Shown here in pieces: positions 7,376 through 16,068 of a stretch of 64,000 bases of DNA. How positions within the stretch are numbered: position 1 is the first letter of the stretch; the number at the start of each line of letters is the position of its first letter. Made by a program: the position numbers and the translations under genes. The notes beneath the pieces are model-generated. The model made no database searches, was not told where the DNA came from, and saw nothing but the letters and a program-made list of their open reading frames with translations. Source of the DNA: Salinisphaera sp049568105 (lineage in GTDB: Bacteria; Pseudomonadota; Gammaproteobacteria; Nevskiales; Salinisphaeraceae); contig NZ_CP145335.1 of the NCBI RefSeq assembly GCF_049568105.1, forward strand, positions 3,348,001-3,412,000, written 5' to 3'.

Positions 7376-9124
7376 ATGCTTGATACCGTAGACATCCAGC
7401 GTCAGCTGACCGAGCGCTTTGGCGAAAACACCCTCGTTCCGCAAATCACTGCGGACGGTATGCCGACTTTTTGGGTCGGCCGTGACCGGATCCTCGAGGT
7501 GCTGAAATATCTTCGCCAGGATTCTGCCCCGGCCTACCGCATGCTGTTCGATCTAACTGCGATCGACGAGCGCGCGCGCCACAATCGGCCCGGCCAACCC
7601 CTGTCCGACTTCACCGTGGTTTATCACCTGTTAAGCCTATCGCCGGTGGCCGAAATCCGCCTCAAGGTCGGGCTCACCGAGAGCGACCTGACCGCGCCCA
7701 GTGCAACCGGCATCTGGCCGAACGCGAACTGGTATGAGCGCGAAGTCTGGGACATGTTCGGTATCACCTTCGACGGGCATCCGAACCTGCGCCGAATCAT
7801 GATGCCGCCGACCTGGAAAGGCCATCCGCTGCGCAAGGATCATTCGGCGCGTGCGACCGAGTTCGAGCCGCTGCATTTGGACCCCAAGCGTCAGGACATT
7901 GAAGAGGACGCCCTCCAGTTCAAGCCCGAAGACTGGGGCATGGAGCGCGAATCCGAGGACAACGAGTTCATGTTCCTCAACATGGGCCCGAACCATCCGT
8001 CGGTCCATGGGGTCTTCCGTATCGTGCTGCAACTGGACGGCGAAGAGATCGTCGGCGCAGTACCGGATATCGGCTACCACCACCGCGGTGCCGAGAAGAT
8101 GGCCGAGCGCCAGTCCTGGCATACCTACATTCCGTACACCGATCGCGTCGACTATCTCGGCGGCGTGATGAACGAACTGCCTTATGTCCTGAACCTCGAG
8201 AAGGTGCTGGGCATCGAGGTGCCGGAACGGGTGAAAGTCGCCCGGGTGATGCTCTGCGAGTTCTTCCGCATTACCAGCCATCTGATGTTCTTTGGTACCT
8301 ACGTCCAGGACATCGGCGCTATGAGCCCGATTTTCTGGATGTTTTCCGATCGGCAGAAAGCCTACGACGTGATCGAGGCGATCTGTGGCTTCCGTATGCA
8401 TCCGGCATTTTTCCGGATCGGCGGCCTATCCATGGACCTGCCCAAGGGCTGGGATCGCAAGGTCCAGGAATTCCTCGACTGGTTCCCGGAGCGCCTGACC
8501 GAGTACAAAAAGGCGATGGCGCGCAATAGCATGCTGGTCGAGCGTTCCAAGCACATCGGCGCCTACTCCCAGGACGAGGCAATCGACTGGGGTATTACCG
8601 GCCCCGGGCTGCGTGCGACCGGCGTGGATTTCGATCTGCGCCGCGACCGCCCCTATTCGGGCTACGAAAAGTTCGATTTCGAAGTGCCGCTCGGGACCAA
8701 CGGCGACTGCATGGACCGCCTCGACGTGCGCATCGAAGAAATGTTCCAGAGCTGCCGCATTATCGAGCAGTGCATGAACAACATGCCGGAAGGTCCCTAC
8801 AAGGCCGACCACCCGCTGACCACGCCGCCGACCAAAGAGCGCACGATGCACGACATCGAAACGCTCATCGCGCACTTTTTGACGGTCAGCTGGGGCCCGG
8901 TAGTGCCGGCCATGGAGTCCTCGACCATGGTCGAGGCCACCAAGGGCCTGAACAGTTACTACTCCATTTCCGATAAAAACACGATGAGCTATCGAACGCG
9001 CATCCGTACCCCGAGCTTTGCCCATCTGCAGCAGATCCCGTTGATCTCGCAGGGCGGCTTGGTCGCGGATCTGGTCGCGATCATCGGCTCGATCGATTTC
9101 GTTATGGCAGACGTAGACCGATGA
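7376..9124 (+). CDS. nuoCD: fused NADH-quinone oxidoreductase subunits C and D
   Basis: A 582-aa fusion of the 30-kDa subunit (about 1-170; signature WYEREVWDMFGITFDGHPNLRRI is seen at about 121-143) and the 49-kDa subunit (about 195-582; MFLNMGPNHPSVHGVFRIVLQLDGE, then EKMAERQSW). It forms the quinone-reaction chamber together with NuoB. The His of NMGPNHPSVHG and the Tyr region near TYIPYTDRVDYL correspond to residues known to contact quinone. The C-D fusion is the form seen in enterobacteria and pseudomonads. It overlaps nuoE by 4 bases (ATGA), which implies translational coupling. Confidence 0.97.
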   Translation: MLDTVDIQRQLTERFGENTLVPQITADGMPTFWVGRDRILEVLKYLRQDSAPAYRMLFDLTAIDERARHNRPGQPLSDFTVVYHLLSLSPVAEIRLKVGLTESDLTAPSATGIWPNANWYEREVWDMFGITFDGHPNLRRIMMPPTWKGHPLRKDHSARATEFEPLHLDPKRQDIEEDALQFKPEDWGMERESEDNEFMFLNMGPNHPSVHGVFRIVLQLDGEEIVGAVPDIGYHHRGAEKMAERQSWHTYIPYTDRVDYLGGVMNELPYVLNLEKVLGIEVPERVKVARVMLCEFFRITSHLMFFGTYVQDIGAMSPIFWMFSDRQKAYDVIEAICGFRMHPAFFRIGGLSMDLPKGWDRKVQEFLDWFPERLTEYKKAMARNSMLVERSKHIGAYSQDEAIDWGITGPGLRATGVDFDLRRDRPYSGYEKFDFEVPLGTNGDCMDRLDVRIEEMFQSCRIIEQCMNNMPEGPYKADHPLTTPPTKERTMHDIETLIAHFLTVSWGPVVPAMESSTMVEATKGLNSYYSISDKNTMSYRTRIRTPSFAHLQQIPLISQGGLVADLVAIIGSIDFVMADVDR

Positions 9125-9591
9125 TTGAGTTAAGCGAAGCCGAAATCGAGGCCATCCACCACGAGATGAGCCTTTACGAAGACTCGGGCGCTGCGACCAT
9201 CGAGGCGCTCAAGGTTGTACAGGACCATCGCGGCTGGGTTTCGGACGAAGCGCTGGAGGCGGCTGCCAAGGTGGTCGGTGTCACGCCCACCCAGATGGAA
9301 GCGGTAGCCACTTTCTACAACCTGATCTTCCGCCAGCCGGTCGGCCGACATGTGATCATGCTCTGCGACTCGATTTCCTGCTATCTGGTCGGCTACGAAC
9401 AGGTTCGCGACCATCTGAAGTCGACGCTCGGCATCGACTTCGGCCAGACCACCGAGGACGGTCGCTTCACGCTGCTGCCGATCTGCTGTCTGGGCGATTG
9501 CGACAAAGGTCCGGCCATGCGGGTCGGCGAGGTCTACCACGATCAACTCACCCCGGAACGGGTCGACGAGATCCTGGCGGAGTACAAGTAA
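9121..9591 (+). CDS. nuoE: NADH-quinone oxidoreductase subunit E (N1a cluster)
   Basis: A 156-aa thioredoxin-fold [2Fe-2S] subunit of the NADH-input module. The N1a ligands are visible as CDSISC and, about 36 residues later, within ICCLGDCDKGPAM. The N-terminal helical part (ALKVVQDHRGWVSDEALEAAAKVVGVTP) and VATFYNLIFRQPVGRHVI are typical. The ATG overlaps the nuoCD stop by 4 bases and the TAA stop shares one base with the nuoF ATG. Confidence 0.96.
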   Translation: MIELSEAEIEAIHHEMSLYEDSGAATIEALKVVQDHRGWVSDEALEAAAKVVGVTPTQMEAVATFYNLIFRQPVGRHVIMLCDSISCYLVGYEQVRDHLKSTLGIDFGQTTEDGRFTLLPICCLGDCDKGPAMRVGEVYHDQLTPERVDEILAEYK

Positions 9592-10910
9592 TGGAAGAGA
9601 CGAAGGTACTGACCCAGCGCATTCGTCCCGACCGTTCGCCGGTCTGGATCGACGATTACATGGACCTGGGCGGCTATGAAGCGCTCAAGAGCGCGCTGGC
9701 CGACTACGCCCCGGCCGACGTCGGGCCGCTGATCAAGGAAGCCGGTCTACGTGGCCGCGGCGGCGCGGGGTTCCCGACCGGCGTGAAATGGTCATTCATG
9801 CCCCGCTTCGAAGACCGCCCCGAAGAGCGGCCCGCACATGTCTATCTTGTGGTCAACGCCGACGAGATGGAGCCGGGCACCTTCAAGGACCGGCTGATCA
9901 TGGAAGGCGATCCGCACCAGCTGATCGAAGGCATGATCATCGCCGCCTATGCAATCGGCGCGGATACGGCCTATGTATTCCTGCGCGGCGAATACACCGA
10001 ATGCCGGCGCCGTCTACAGCAGGCGATCGACGAAGCCCACGAAAAAGGCTTCCTCGGCGACAACATCCTGGATTCGGGCTTTTCGCTGAACCTGCACCTG
10101 CATATGAGCGCCGGGCGCTATATTTGCGGTGAAGAGTCGGCGCTACTGTCTGCTCTCGAAGGGCGTCGTGCGGTGCCGCGCCATAAGCCGCCCTTCCCGG
10201 CGGCTTCCGGCTTGTTCGGTCAGCCGACCACGGTTAACAACGTCGAGACCATCTGTAACGTACCGCACATCGTGAAAAACGGTGCCGAGTGGTACAAAGG
10301 GCTCGGCCTTAACAAGGACGGTGGCACCAAGCTGTTCGGCGCCTCCGGCCATGTCGCCAAACCGGGCCTGGCCGAGTTCCCGCTGGGCGTGAAGCTCGGC
10401 GACGTGCTCGAGCACTTCGGCGGCATCCGCGACGGCCGCAAGCTCAAGGGCCTGCTGCCCGGGGGCGGCTCGACGCCGTTTTTGACCCCGGAGCATCTCG
10501 ACACGCCGATGGATTACGACGGCGTCGGCGCGGCGGGCTCGCGCCTCGGCACGGCGACCATGATCGTATTCGACGATCGGACCCCGATCGTCGGGGTACT
10601 AAAGAACCTCGAGCATTTCTATGCCCAGGAATCCTGCGGCTGGTGCACGCCTTGCCGCGATGGTCTGCCCTGGGTCGAAAAAATGCTGGTCAACCTCGAA
10701 GCGGGCAAAGGTCAGCCGGGCGACATCGAACTACTGGACCTGCACGTCAAACTGCTGGGTCCGGGCAAGACGTTCTGTGCCCACGCGCCCGGTGCGATGG
10801 GCCCGCTCGAAGCCGGTCTGAAGTACTACCGCGACGAGCTGTCCGCCCTCATCCCCGATGATGCGACACCCCTTTCGCGGACCCAAGCGGCCAACGCGAA
10901 TCCTCTTTAA
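9591..10910 (+). CDS. nuoF: NADH-quinone oxidoreductase subunit F (NADH/FMN site, N3 cluster)
   Basis: A 439-aa flavoprotein subunit that oxidises NADH and passes electrons from FMN to cluster N3. The nucleotide-binding segment is GLRGRGGAGFPTGVKWSFMP, followed by VVNADEMEPGTFKDR. The N3 cluster cysteines are in ESCGWCTPCRDGLPW, with a fourth in KTFCAHAPGA. I chose the ATG at 9591, whose A is the last base of the nuoE stop (TAATG overlap), over an open frame that begins 93 bases earlier inside nuoE; family members start at this point. Confidence 0.96.
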   Translation: MEETKVLTQRIRPDRSPVWIDDYMDLGGYEALKSALADYAPADVGPLIKEAGLRGRGGAGFPTGVKWSFMPRFEDRPEERPAHVYLVVNADEMEPGTFKDRLIMEGDPHQLIEGMIIAAYAIGADTAYVFLRGEYTECRRRLQQAIDEAHEKGFLGDNILDSGFSLNLHLHMSAGRYICGEESALLSALEGRRAVPRHKPPFPAASGLFGQPTTVNNVETICNVPHIVKNGAEWYKGLGLNKDGGTKLFGASGHVAKPGLAEFPLGVKLGDVLEHFGGIRDGRKLKGLLPGGGSTPFLTPEHLDTPMDYDGVGAAGSRLGTATMIVFDDRTPIVGVLKNLEHFYAQESCGWCTPCRDGLPWVEKMLVNLEAGKGQPGDIELLDLHVKLLGPGKTFCAHAPGAMGPLEAGLKYYRDELSALIPDDATPLSRTQAANANPL

Positions 10911-10928
10911 ATAGCGCACGGTTAAGCC

Positions 10929-13613
10929 ATGGCAACGATCACGATCGACGGTAAGGAATACGACGTCGACGACACCGAAAATCTGCTGGCCGTCGCCCTG
11001 TCCAAGGGCTTCGACCTGCCCTATTTCTGCTGGCATCCCGAACTGCATAGTGTCGGCGCCTGTCGTCAGTGCGCGGTCAAGTCGTATCGCAACGAAGAAG
11101 ACGAACAGGGCATGATCGTCATGGCCTGCATGACGCCTTGTTCAGATGGCGGCCGCTTCGAAATCAATGACGAGCAAGCCGCGGAGATGCGAGCGCAGGT
11201 CATCGAATGGTTGATGATCAACCATCCGCACGACTGCCCGGTCTGCGAAGAAGGCGGTGAGTGTCATCTCCAAGACATGACACTGATGACCGGCCATACG
11301 CAGCGGCGCTATCGCGGCCCGAAGCGAACGCATAAGAATCAGGATCTAGGCCCGTTCATCTCACATGAGATGAATCGCTGTATCGCCTGCTATCGTTGCG
11401 TACGCTACTACCGCGACTATGCCGACGGCGACGACCTGCGCGCGCTCGGCTCGCACAACAACGTCTATTTCGGTCGGGAATCCGACGGTGCCTTCGAAAA
11501 CGAATTTTCGGGCAACCTGGTCGAAGTCTGCCCGACCGGCGTGTTCACCGACAAGACGCTGGGCGCCCACTACAACCGTAAATGGGACATGCAGAACGCC
11601 CCCGGCATCTGCAGCCACTGTTCGCTCGGCTGTAACACCAGCCCCGGTTCGCGTCAGGGCATCTTGAAGCGCATCCAGAACCGTTTTCACGGCGAGATCA
11701 ACCATTACTTCCTTTGCGACCGCGGCCGCTTCGGCGCCGGTTTCGTCAATCGCGAGGATCGGCCGCGCCAGCCGCTGGTGCGCAATGCCGACGGTATTCT
11801 CGAACCGCGCGAAATGGACGAGATGCACGACGTCATGCAGGACGTATTCGCTAACGCCAACGGCGTGGTCGGTGTCGGTTCGCCGCGTGCATCGCTAGAA
11901 GACAATTTCGCGCTGCGCCATCTGGTCGGAGCCGAGCACTTCACCAACGGCATGAGCGCGCCGGATTCGGCTGCCAGCGTGGCCGCACGTAAGGCGATTT
12001 CGGCCCATGCCGAGCGCCTGGCGACCCTGCGCGAGATCGAATCCTGCGACGCCGTGCTGGTGCTGGGCGAGGACGTCACCCAAACCGCGCCTCGTGTGGC
12101 CCTGTCGCTGCGCCAGGCACGACGCAACCGCCATCACGAACTGGCCGAAGCCAACAAGATTCCGAAATGGCATGCCCGTGCAGTGCGCGACATCGGCCAG
12201 TACAACAACAGCCCGATCTTTGCCGCCACTGCCCAGGCCACCAAGCTCGACGACATCGTCATGTCGCCCCAGCGCCTGCGCCCGGATGCGATCGCCGAGC
12301 TCGGCTTTGCCGTGGCCCACGCGCTGGATAACAACGCCCCCGAGGTCAAGCAGCTCGACAAGGACACCAAGGCCCTGGTCGATGCGATCGCCTCGACGCT
12401 CAAGGCAGCAAAAAAACCGCTAATCATCGCCGGCACAGGTCTGGGCGATCCCACGATCATCAAGGCAGCTGCCAACGCCACGCGGGCCCTGGCGGCGGTC
12501 AACGATGCCACGCGTCTGTTCGTCACCCTGTCCGAAGCCAATAGCCTCGGCATGGCAATGATGGAAGACCGGGATGTCGAGCACGCCCTGAGCGCCGTCG
12601 AAAACGGTTCGGCCGATACGCTGGTCGTGATGCAGAACTGCCTTTACGAGCGGGCGCCAAAAGAACGCATCGAGGCCGTGCTCAAAAAGGCCAAGAATGT
12701 CGTGGCCCTGGATCACAGCATGACCCGCACAGTGGGTGACGCCACGCACGTGCTGCCGGCCGGCAGCTTTGCCGAAGCCGACGGTACCTTGGTCAACAAC
12801 GAAGGCCGTGCGCAACGTTTCTTCCAGGTCTTCATTCCCGATGCGCCGATGCAGGAAGGTTGGCGCTGGGCCGCGGATCTGGCCGAGGTCGCCGGTTACA
12901 AGCCGGATTGGATCGGCATGGACGATCTGATCGAAGCGATCGTGGCCGAATGTCCACAGTTCGCCGGCATCGAAGACGCTGCGCCCAGCCAGTCGTTCCG
13001 TAAGTTCGGCATGCGTTTCCCGCGCAGCCCGCATCGTTTCTCCGGCCGTACTGCAATGTACGCCAACGTCGACGTGCGCGAGAAACGCCCCGAAGTCGAT
13101 GTCGACTCGCCGCTGGCCTATTCGATGGAAGGCTACTACGGCGAAGCTCAGCCGCCGTCGACTCTGGCCTATGCCTGGAGCCCAGGCTGGGATTCCAACC
13201 AGGCAGCGATCACTCGCTTCCAGGATGAGGTCGGCGGACATCTCAAGGGTGGCGACCCGGGCATTCGGCTGTTTAGCCCGGCGACCGAAACGGCTGATTT
13301 CTCGGCCGCCGAGGTCACCCCGGTGGCTGGCTGGCAGGCGGTGCCGATGCACCATATCTTCGGCAGCGAGTCCCAGTCGGCCCGGGCCCCGGCGATCGCC
13401 GAGCGCACGCCAGCGCCGGAGTTCCGGATGAACGCGGCCGCGGCCAAGGCCCTGGGCGTGACCGCCGGTGAATCGTTCGAACTGGCCGTGGACGGCGAAA
13501 GCCATGCCTTCCCGGTCGCCATCGATCCCAGTCTCCCCGACCAGACCATCGGCGTGCCGGTCGGCATGCACGGGGTCTGTGGACTGCGCCTGCCCGTGGA
13601 AGTCAAACCATGA
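10929..13613 (+). CDS. nuoG: NADH-quinone oxidoreductase subunit G
   Basis: An 894-aa iron-sulfur subunit, close in size to E. coli NuoG (908). The N-terminal ferredoxin domain holds N1b ligands (FCWHPELHSVGACRQC, then MACMTPC). The next domain has the HxxxC/C/C/C ligands for N5 (HPHDCPVCEEGGECHLQD) and the CxxCxxC...CP ligands for N4 (CIACYRCVRYYRD, EVCPTGVF). The extra CSHCSLGC plus FLCDRGRFG provide four cysteines for N7, the off-pathway cluster kept by some bacteria. The rest is a molybdopterin-oxidoreductase-like domain without an expected cofactor role. The ATGA overlap with nuoH couples translation. Confidence 0.96.
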   Translation: MATITIDGKEYDVDDTENLLAVALSKGFDLPYFCWHPELHSVGACRQCAVKSYRNEEDEQGMIVMACMTPCSDGGRFEINDEQAAEMRAQVIEWLMINHPHDCPVCEEGGECHLQDMTLMTGHTQRRYRGPKRTHKNQDLGPFISHEMNRCIACYRCVRYYRDYADGDDLRALGSHNNVYFGRESDGAFENEFSGNLVEVCPTGVFTDKTLGAHYNRKWDMQNAPGICSHCSLGCNTSPGSRQGILKRIQNRFHGEINHYFLCDRGRFGAGFVNREDRPRQPLVRNADGILEPREMDEMHDVMQDVFANANGVVGVGSPRASLEDNFALRHLVGAEHFTNGMSAPDSAASVAARKAISAHAERLATLREIESCDAVLVLGEDVTQTAPRVALSLRQARRNRHHELAEANKIPKWHARAVRDIGQYNNSPIFAATAQATKLDDIVMSPQRLRPDAIAELGFAVAHALDNNAPEVKQLDKDTKALVDAIASTLKAAKKPLIIAGTGLGDPTIIKAAANATRALAAVNDATRLFVTLSEANSLGMAMMEDRDVEHALSAVENGSADTLVVMQNCLYERAPKERIEAVLKKAKNVVALDHSMTRTVGDATHVLPAGSFAEADGTLVNNEGRAQRFFQVFIPDAPMQEGWRWAADLAEVAGYKPDWIGMDDLIEAIVAECPQFAGIEDAAPSQSFRKFGMRFPRSPHRFSGRTAMYANVDVREKRPEVDVDSPLAYSMEGYYGEAQPPSTLAYAWSPGWDSNQAAITRFQDEVGGHLKGGDPGIRLFSPATETADFSAAEVTPVAGWQAVPMHHIFGSESQSARAPAIAERTPAPEFRMNAAAAKALGVTAGESFELAVDGESHAFPVAIDPSLPDQTIGVPVGMHGVCGLRLPVEVKP

Positions 13614-14590
13614 TCTTTGGAATTTCCGAGCACGAACTCTTTTCGATCGTCGGCATTGCGATCGGTACCATCATCACGCTGCTCGCCTGTGTGATCATGG
13701 CGGCGCTGATGATTCCCATCGAGCGCCGCCTGCTCGGCCTCTGGCAGGATCGGTACGGGCCGAACCGTGTAGGCCCGTTCGGCTCGCTGCAGGTGGTCGC
13801 GGACATGATCAAGATCTTCTTCAAGGAAGATTGGATCCCGCCGTTTGCCGACAAAGCCGTATTCGTTATCGCCCCGGCGATCATTATGTTCACCACTCTG
13901 ATGGCGTTCGCGGTCATTCCGTTCACGGAATCTTGGACCGTCGCCAATCTCAACGTGGGCGTGTTGTTTTTGCTCGCGATGAGTTCGTTGGGGGTGTACT
14001 CGGTAATCTTCGCTGGCTGGGCCTCGGATAATAAATACGCCCTGCTCGGTGCGATGCGCACGGCCGCCCAGATGATCTCCTACGAGGTGTTCATGGGTCT
14101 GTCGCTGCTTGGTGTCGTCCTGCTGGCCGGCAGTTTTAGCCTGAACGAGATTGTCGAATCGCAGCGCGGCATGTGGAATGTCATTCCGCAATTCCCGGCG
14201 TTCGTGATTTTCTTTATCGCCGGCTGCGCCGAAATCCATCGCGCGCCGTTTGATTTGCCGGAAGCCGAACAAGAACTCACGGCCGGCTATCACACCGAAT
14301 ATTCCGGCATGAAGTTCGGCATGTTCTTCGTCGGCGAGTATCTGGGCATCGTGTTGATCTCTTGTTTGGTCACCACCCTGTTCTTCGGCGGCTGGCTCGG
14401 ACCGTGGCTGCCCGGTTTCGTCTGGTTCTTCCTCAAGGCCTTCTTGTTCATGTGCTTCTTCATCCTGCTACGCGCGGCCACCGTGCGTCCGCGGTATGAC
14501 CAGCTCATGGCCTTCGGCTGGAAGGTGCTGCTGCCGATCGCGCTGCTCAATCTGGCGATCACTGGCGCGATCGTCGTCGCACAGAGCTAG
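13610..14590 (+). CDS. nuoH: NADH-quinone oxidoreductase subunit H
   Basis: A 326-aa membrane subunit with eight or more helices that joins the membrane arm to the quinone chamber. Signatures visible are ERRLLGLWQDRYGPNRVGPFGSLQ (about 39-62), the acidic loop EIHRAPFDLPEAEQELTAGYHTEYSG, and VRPRYDQLM near the C-terminus. These charged loop residues lie at the entrance of the proton path in solved complex I structures. The ATG overlaps the nuoG stop by 4 bases. A 55-base gap with a small hairpin separates it from nuoI. Confidence 0.97.
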   Translation: MIFGISEHELFSIVGIAIGTIITLLACVIMAALMIPIERRLLGLWQDRYGPNRVGPFGSLQVVADMIKIFFKEDWIPPFADKAVFVIAPAIIMFTTLMAFAVIPFTESWTVANLNVGVLFLLAMSSLGVYSVIFAGWASDNKYALLGAMRTAAQMISYEVFMGLSLLGVVLLAGSFSLNEIVESQRGMWNVIPQFPAFVIFFIAGCAEIHRAPFDLPEAEQELTAGYHTEYSGMKFGMFFVGEYLGIVLISCLVTTLFFGGWLGPWLPGFVWFFLKAFLFMCFFILLRAATVRPRYDQLMAFGWKVLLPIALLNLAITGAIVVAQS

Positions 14591-14597
14591 AACCGCT

Positions 14598-14613
14598 GCC
14601 TGCGACAGCAGGC
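14598..14613. other. small intercistronic hairpin between nuoH and nuoI
   Basis: GCCTGC (14598-14603), loop GACA, GCAGGC (14608-14613). There is no T-tract, so it is not a terminator. It is the only inverted repeat I noticed in a nuo intercistronic gap and could affect local mRNA stability. Confidence 0.4.
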
Positions 14614-14645
14614 TTCGGCCACAACGTGTTTGCAACGAGTCGTTT

Positions 14646-15194
14646 ATGAAAAACGCCGCACAGAACGCTATTTCGGCCACGTCGAGCGTGCTTCGCACGA
14701 TCGGCATGACCTTCATGCATTCCTTCCGCAAGCGGGATACGATCCTGTACCCGGAAGAAAAACCCTATCTACCACCGCGCTATCGCGGCCGTATCGTGCT
14801 GACCCGCGATCCGGACGGGGCCGAACGTTGCGTCGCCTGCAATCTGTGCTCGGTGGCCTGCCCGGTCGACTGCATCAGTGTGGTCAAGACCGAGGACGAA
14901 ACCGGGCGTTGGTATCCGGAGAGTTTCCGGATCAACTTCTCGCGCTGCATCTACTGCGGTTACTGCGAGGATGCCTGCCCGACCTATGCGATCCAGCTGA
15001 CCCCGGACTTCGAGATGGGCGAGTTCGATCGCCAGAACATGGTCTATGAGAAGTCGGATCTGCTGATCTCGGGCGTAGGCAAGCGGCCCGGCTACAACTT
15101 CTACCGGGTGGCCGGGATGGCCGTCGGTGGCAAGGACAAGGGCGAGGCTGAAAACGAAGCCGAGCCGATCGATATCAAAACCCTGCTCCCGTAA
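14646..15194 (+). CDS. nuoI: NADH-quinone oxidoreductase subunit I (N6a/N6b clusters)
   Basis: A 182-aa 8-iron ferredoxin-like subunit. The two [4Fe-4S] motifs are CVACNLCSVACPVDC and CIYCGYCEDACPTYA, the first CxxCxxCxxxCP set ending with the ligand to the second cluster and vice versa. The N-terminal amphipathic helix (SSVLRTIGMTFMHSFRKRDT) and YPEEKPYLPPRYRGRIVLTRDPDG are typical. I chose the ATG at 14646 (MKNAAQN); the frame is open upstream across the nuoH 3' end but that is shadow. It sits in standard position between nuoH and nuoJ. Confidence 0.96.
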   Translation: MKNAAQNAISATSSVLRTIGMTFMHSFRKRDTILYPEEKPYLPPRYRGRIVLTRDPDGAERCVACNLCSVACPVDCISVVKTEDETGRWYPESFRINFSRCIYCGYCEDACPTYAIQLTPDFEMGEFDRQNMVYEKSDLLISGVGKRPGYNFYRVAGMAVGGKDKGEAENEAEPIDIKTLLP

Positions 15195-15205
15195 GAGAGG
15201 CCGTC

Positions 15206-15757
15206 GTGGAAATCGCATTCTTCATCGCCGGCGTCGTCGCACTCGCAGCCACTCTGCGAGTGATCACCTGTGTGAACGCCGTGCATGCCCTGCTGTATCT
15301 GATCTTGTCGCTGCTTGCTGTGGCGGTCGATTTCTATGCGTTGGGCGCGCCATTCGCCGCGACGCTCGAAGTCGTGGTCTATGCAGGCGCCGTCATGGTG
15401 CTGTTCGTGTTCGTGGTCATGATGCTCAATCTGAATACTGAGAGCATGGCCCGCGAGCGTCATTGGCTTCGACCCAAGCTGTGGATCAGCCCGTCGGTAT
15501 TCGCCGCGATTCTGCTGATCACGATGGTCTGGGCCATGGTCAGCGGCGGGGGCATGGGCCGCATCGATGGCCAGCCGCTATCGGCCAACGCCGTCGGCTC
15601 GACTCTGTTCGGACCATATGTACTGGTGGTCGAACTCGCCGCCTTCCTACTGCTGGCTGCCCTCGTAGTTGCCGTACACATCGGCCGCGACGAACGCAAC
15701 GAAGCCCGCTGGGAAGCCGAGCACGGCCGACGCGAGACCACCAAGGCAGGGGAATAA
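15206..15757 (+). CDS. nuoJ: NADH-quinone oxidoreductase subunit J
   Basis: A 183-aa membrane subunit with about five helices. The glycine-containing pi-bulge helix region LEVVVYAGAVMVLFVFVVMMLNL (about 53-75) is diagnostic for NuoJ. The start codon is GTG at 15206 with AGAGAGG upstream. Mutations in this helix affect the active/deactive transition and coupling in studied complexes. Its stop lies 2 bases before the nuoK ATG. Confidence 0.96.
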   Translation: MEIAFFIAGVVALAATLRVITCVNAVHALLYLILSLLAVAVDFYALGAPFAATLEVVVYAGAVMVLFVFVVMMLNLNTESMARERHWLRPKLWISPSVFAAILLITMVWAMVSGGGMGRIDGQPLSANAVGSTLFGPYVLVVELAAFLLLAALVVAVHIGRDERNEARWEAEHGRRETTKAGE

Positions 15758-15759
15758 TA

Positions 15760-16068
15760 ATGACGGGACTACCGATCCAGTACGGCATGGGACTGGCCGC
15801 CTTGCTGTTCATCGCCGGCCTGACCGGGCTGGTGGTACGGCGCAATACGCTGTTCATTCTCATGTGCCTAGAAATCATGCTCAACGCCACCGGTCTGGCG
15901 TTCATCGTTGCCGGTGCACATTGGCAGGCCGCCGACGGTAACGTGATGTTCATTCTGATCATCACTCTGGCAGCCGCCGAGGCTTCTATTGGCCTGGGGC
16001 TGCTGCTTCAGCTGTACAAGCGTTTCCGCACGATCGACATCGATGCAGCCAGCGAGATGCACGGATGA
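15760..16068 (+). CDS. nuoK: NADH-quinone oxidoreductase subunit K
   Basis: A 102-aa, three-helix antiporter-like subunit. The conserved acidic residues are visible in ILMCLEIMLNATGL (Glu38, helix 2) and ITLAAAEASIGLGLLL (Glu74, helix 3); both are needed for proton translocation in E. coli. The ATG follows a GGGGAATA ribosome site and a 2-base gap after nuoJ. Its end overlaps the nuoL ATG by 4 bases. Confidence 0.96.
   Translation: MTGLPIQYGMGLAALLFIAGLTGLVVRRNTLFILMCLEIMLNATGLAFIVAGAHWQAADGNVMFILIITLAAAEASIGLGLLLQLYKRFRTIDIDAASEMHG

Noticed and set aside
12420..13571. 383-aa minus-strand open frame opposite nuoG
   Set aside because: Antisense shadow caused by high GC third positions; His/Arg/Gly-rich with no family features.
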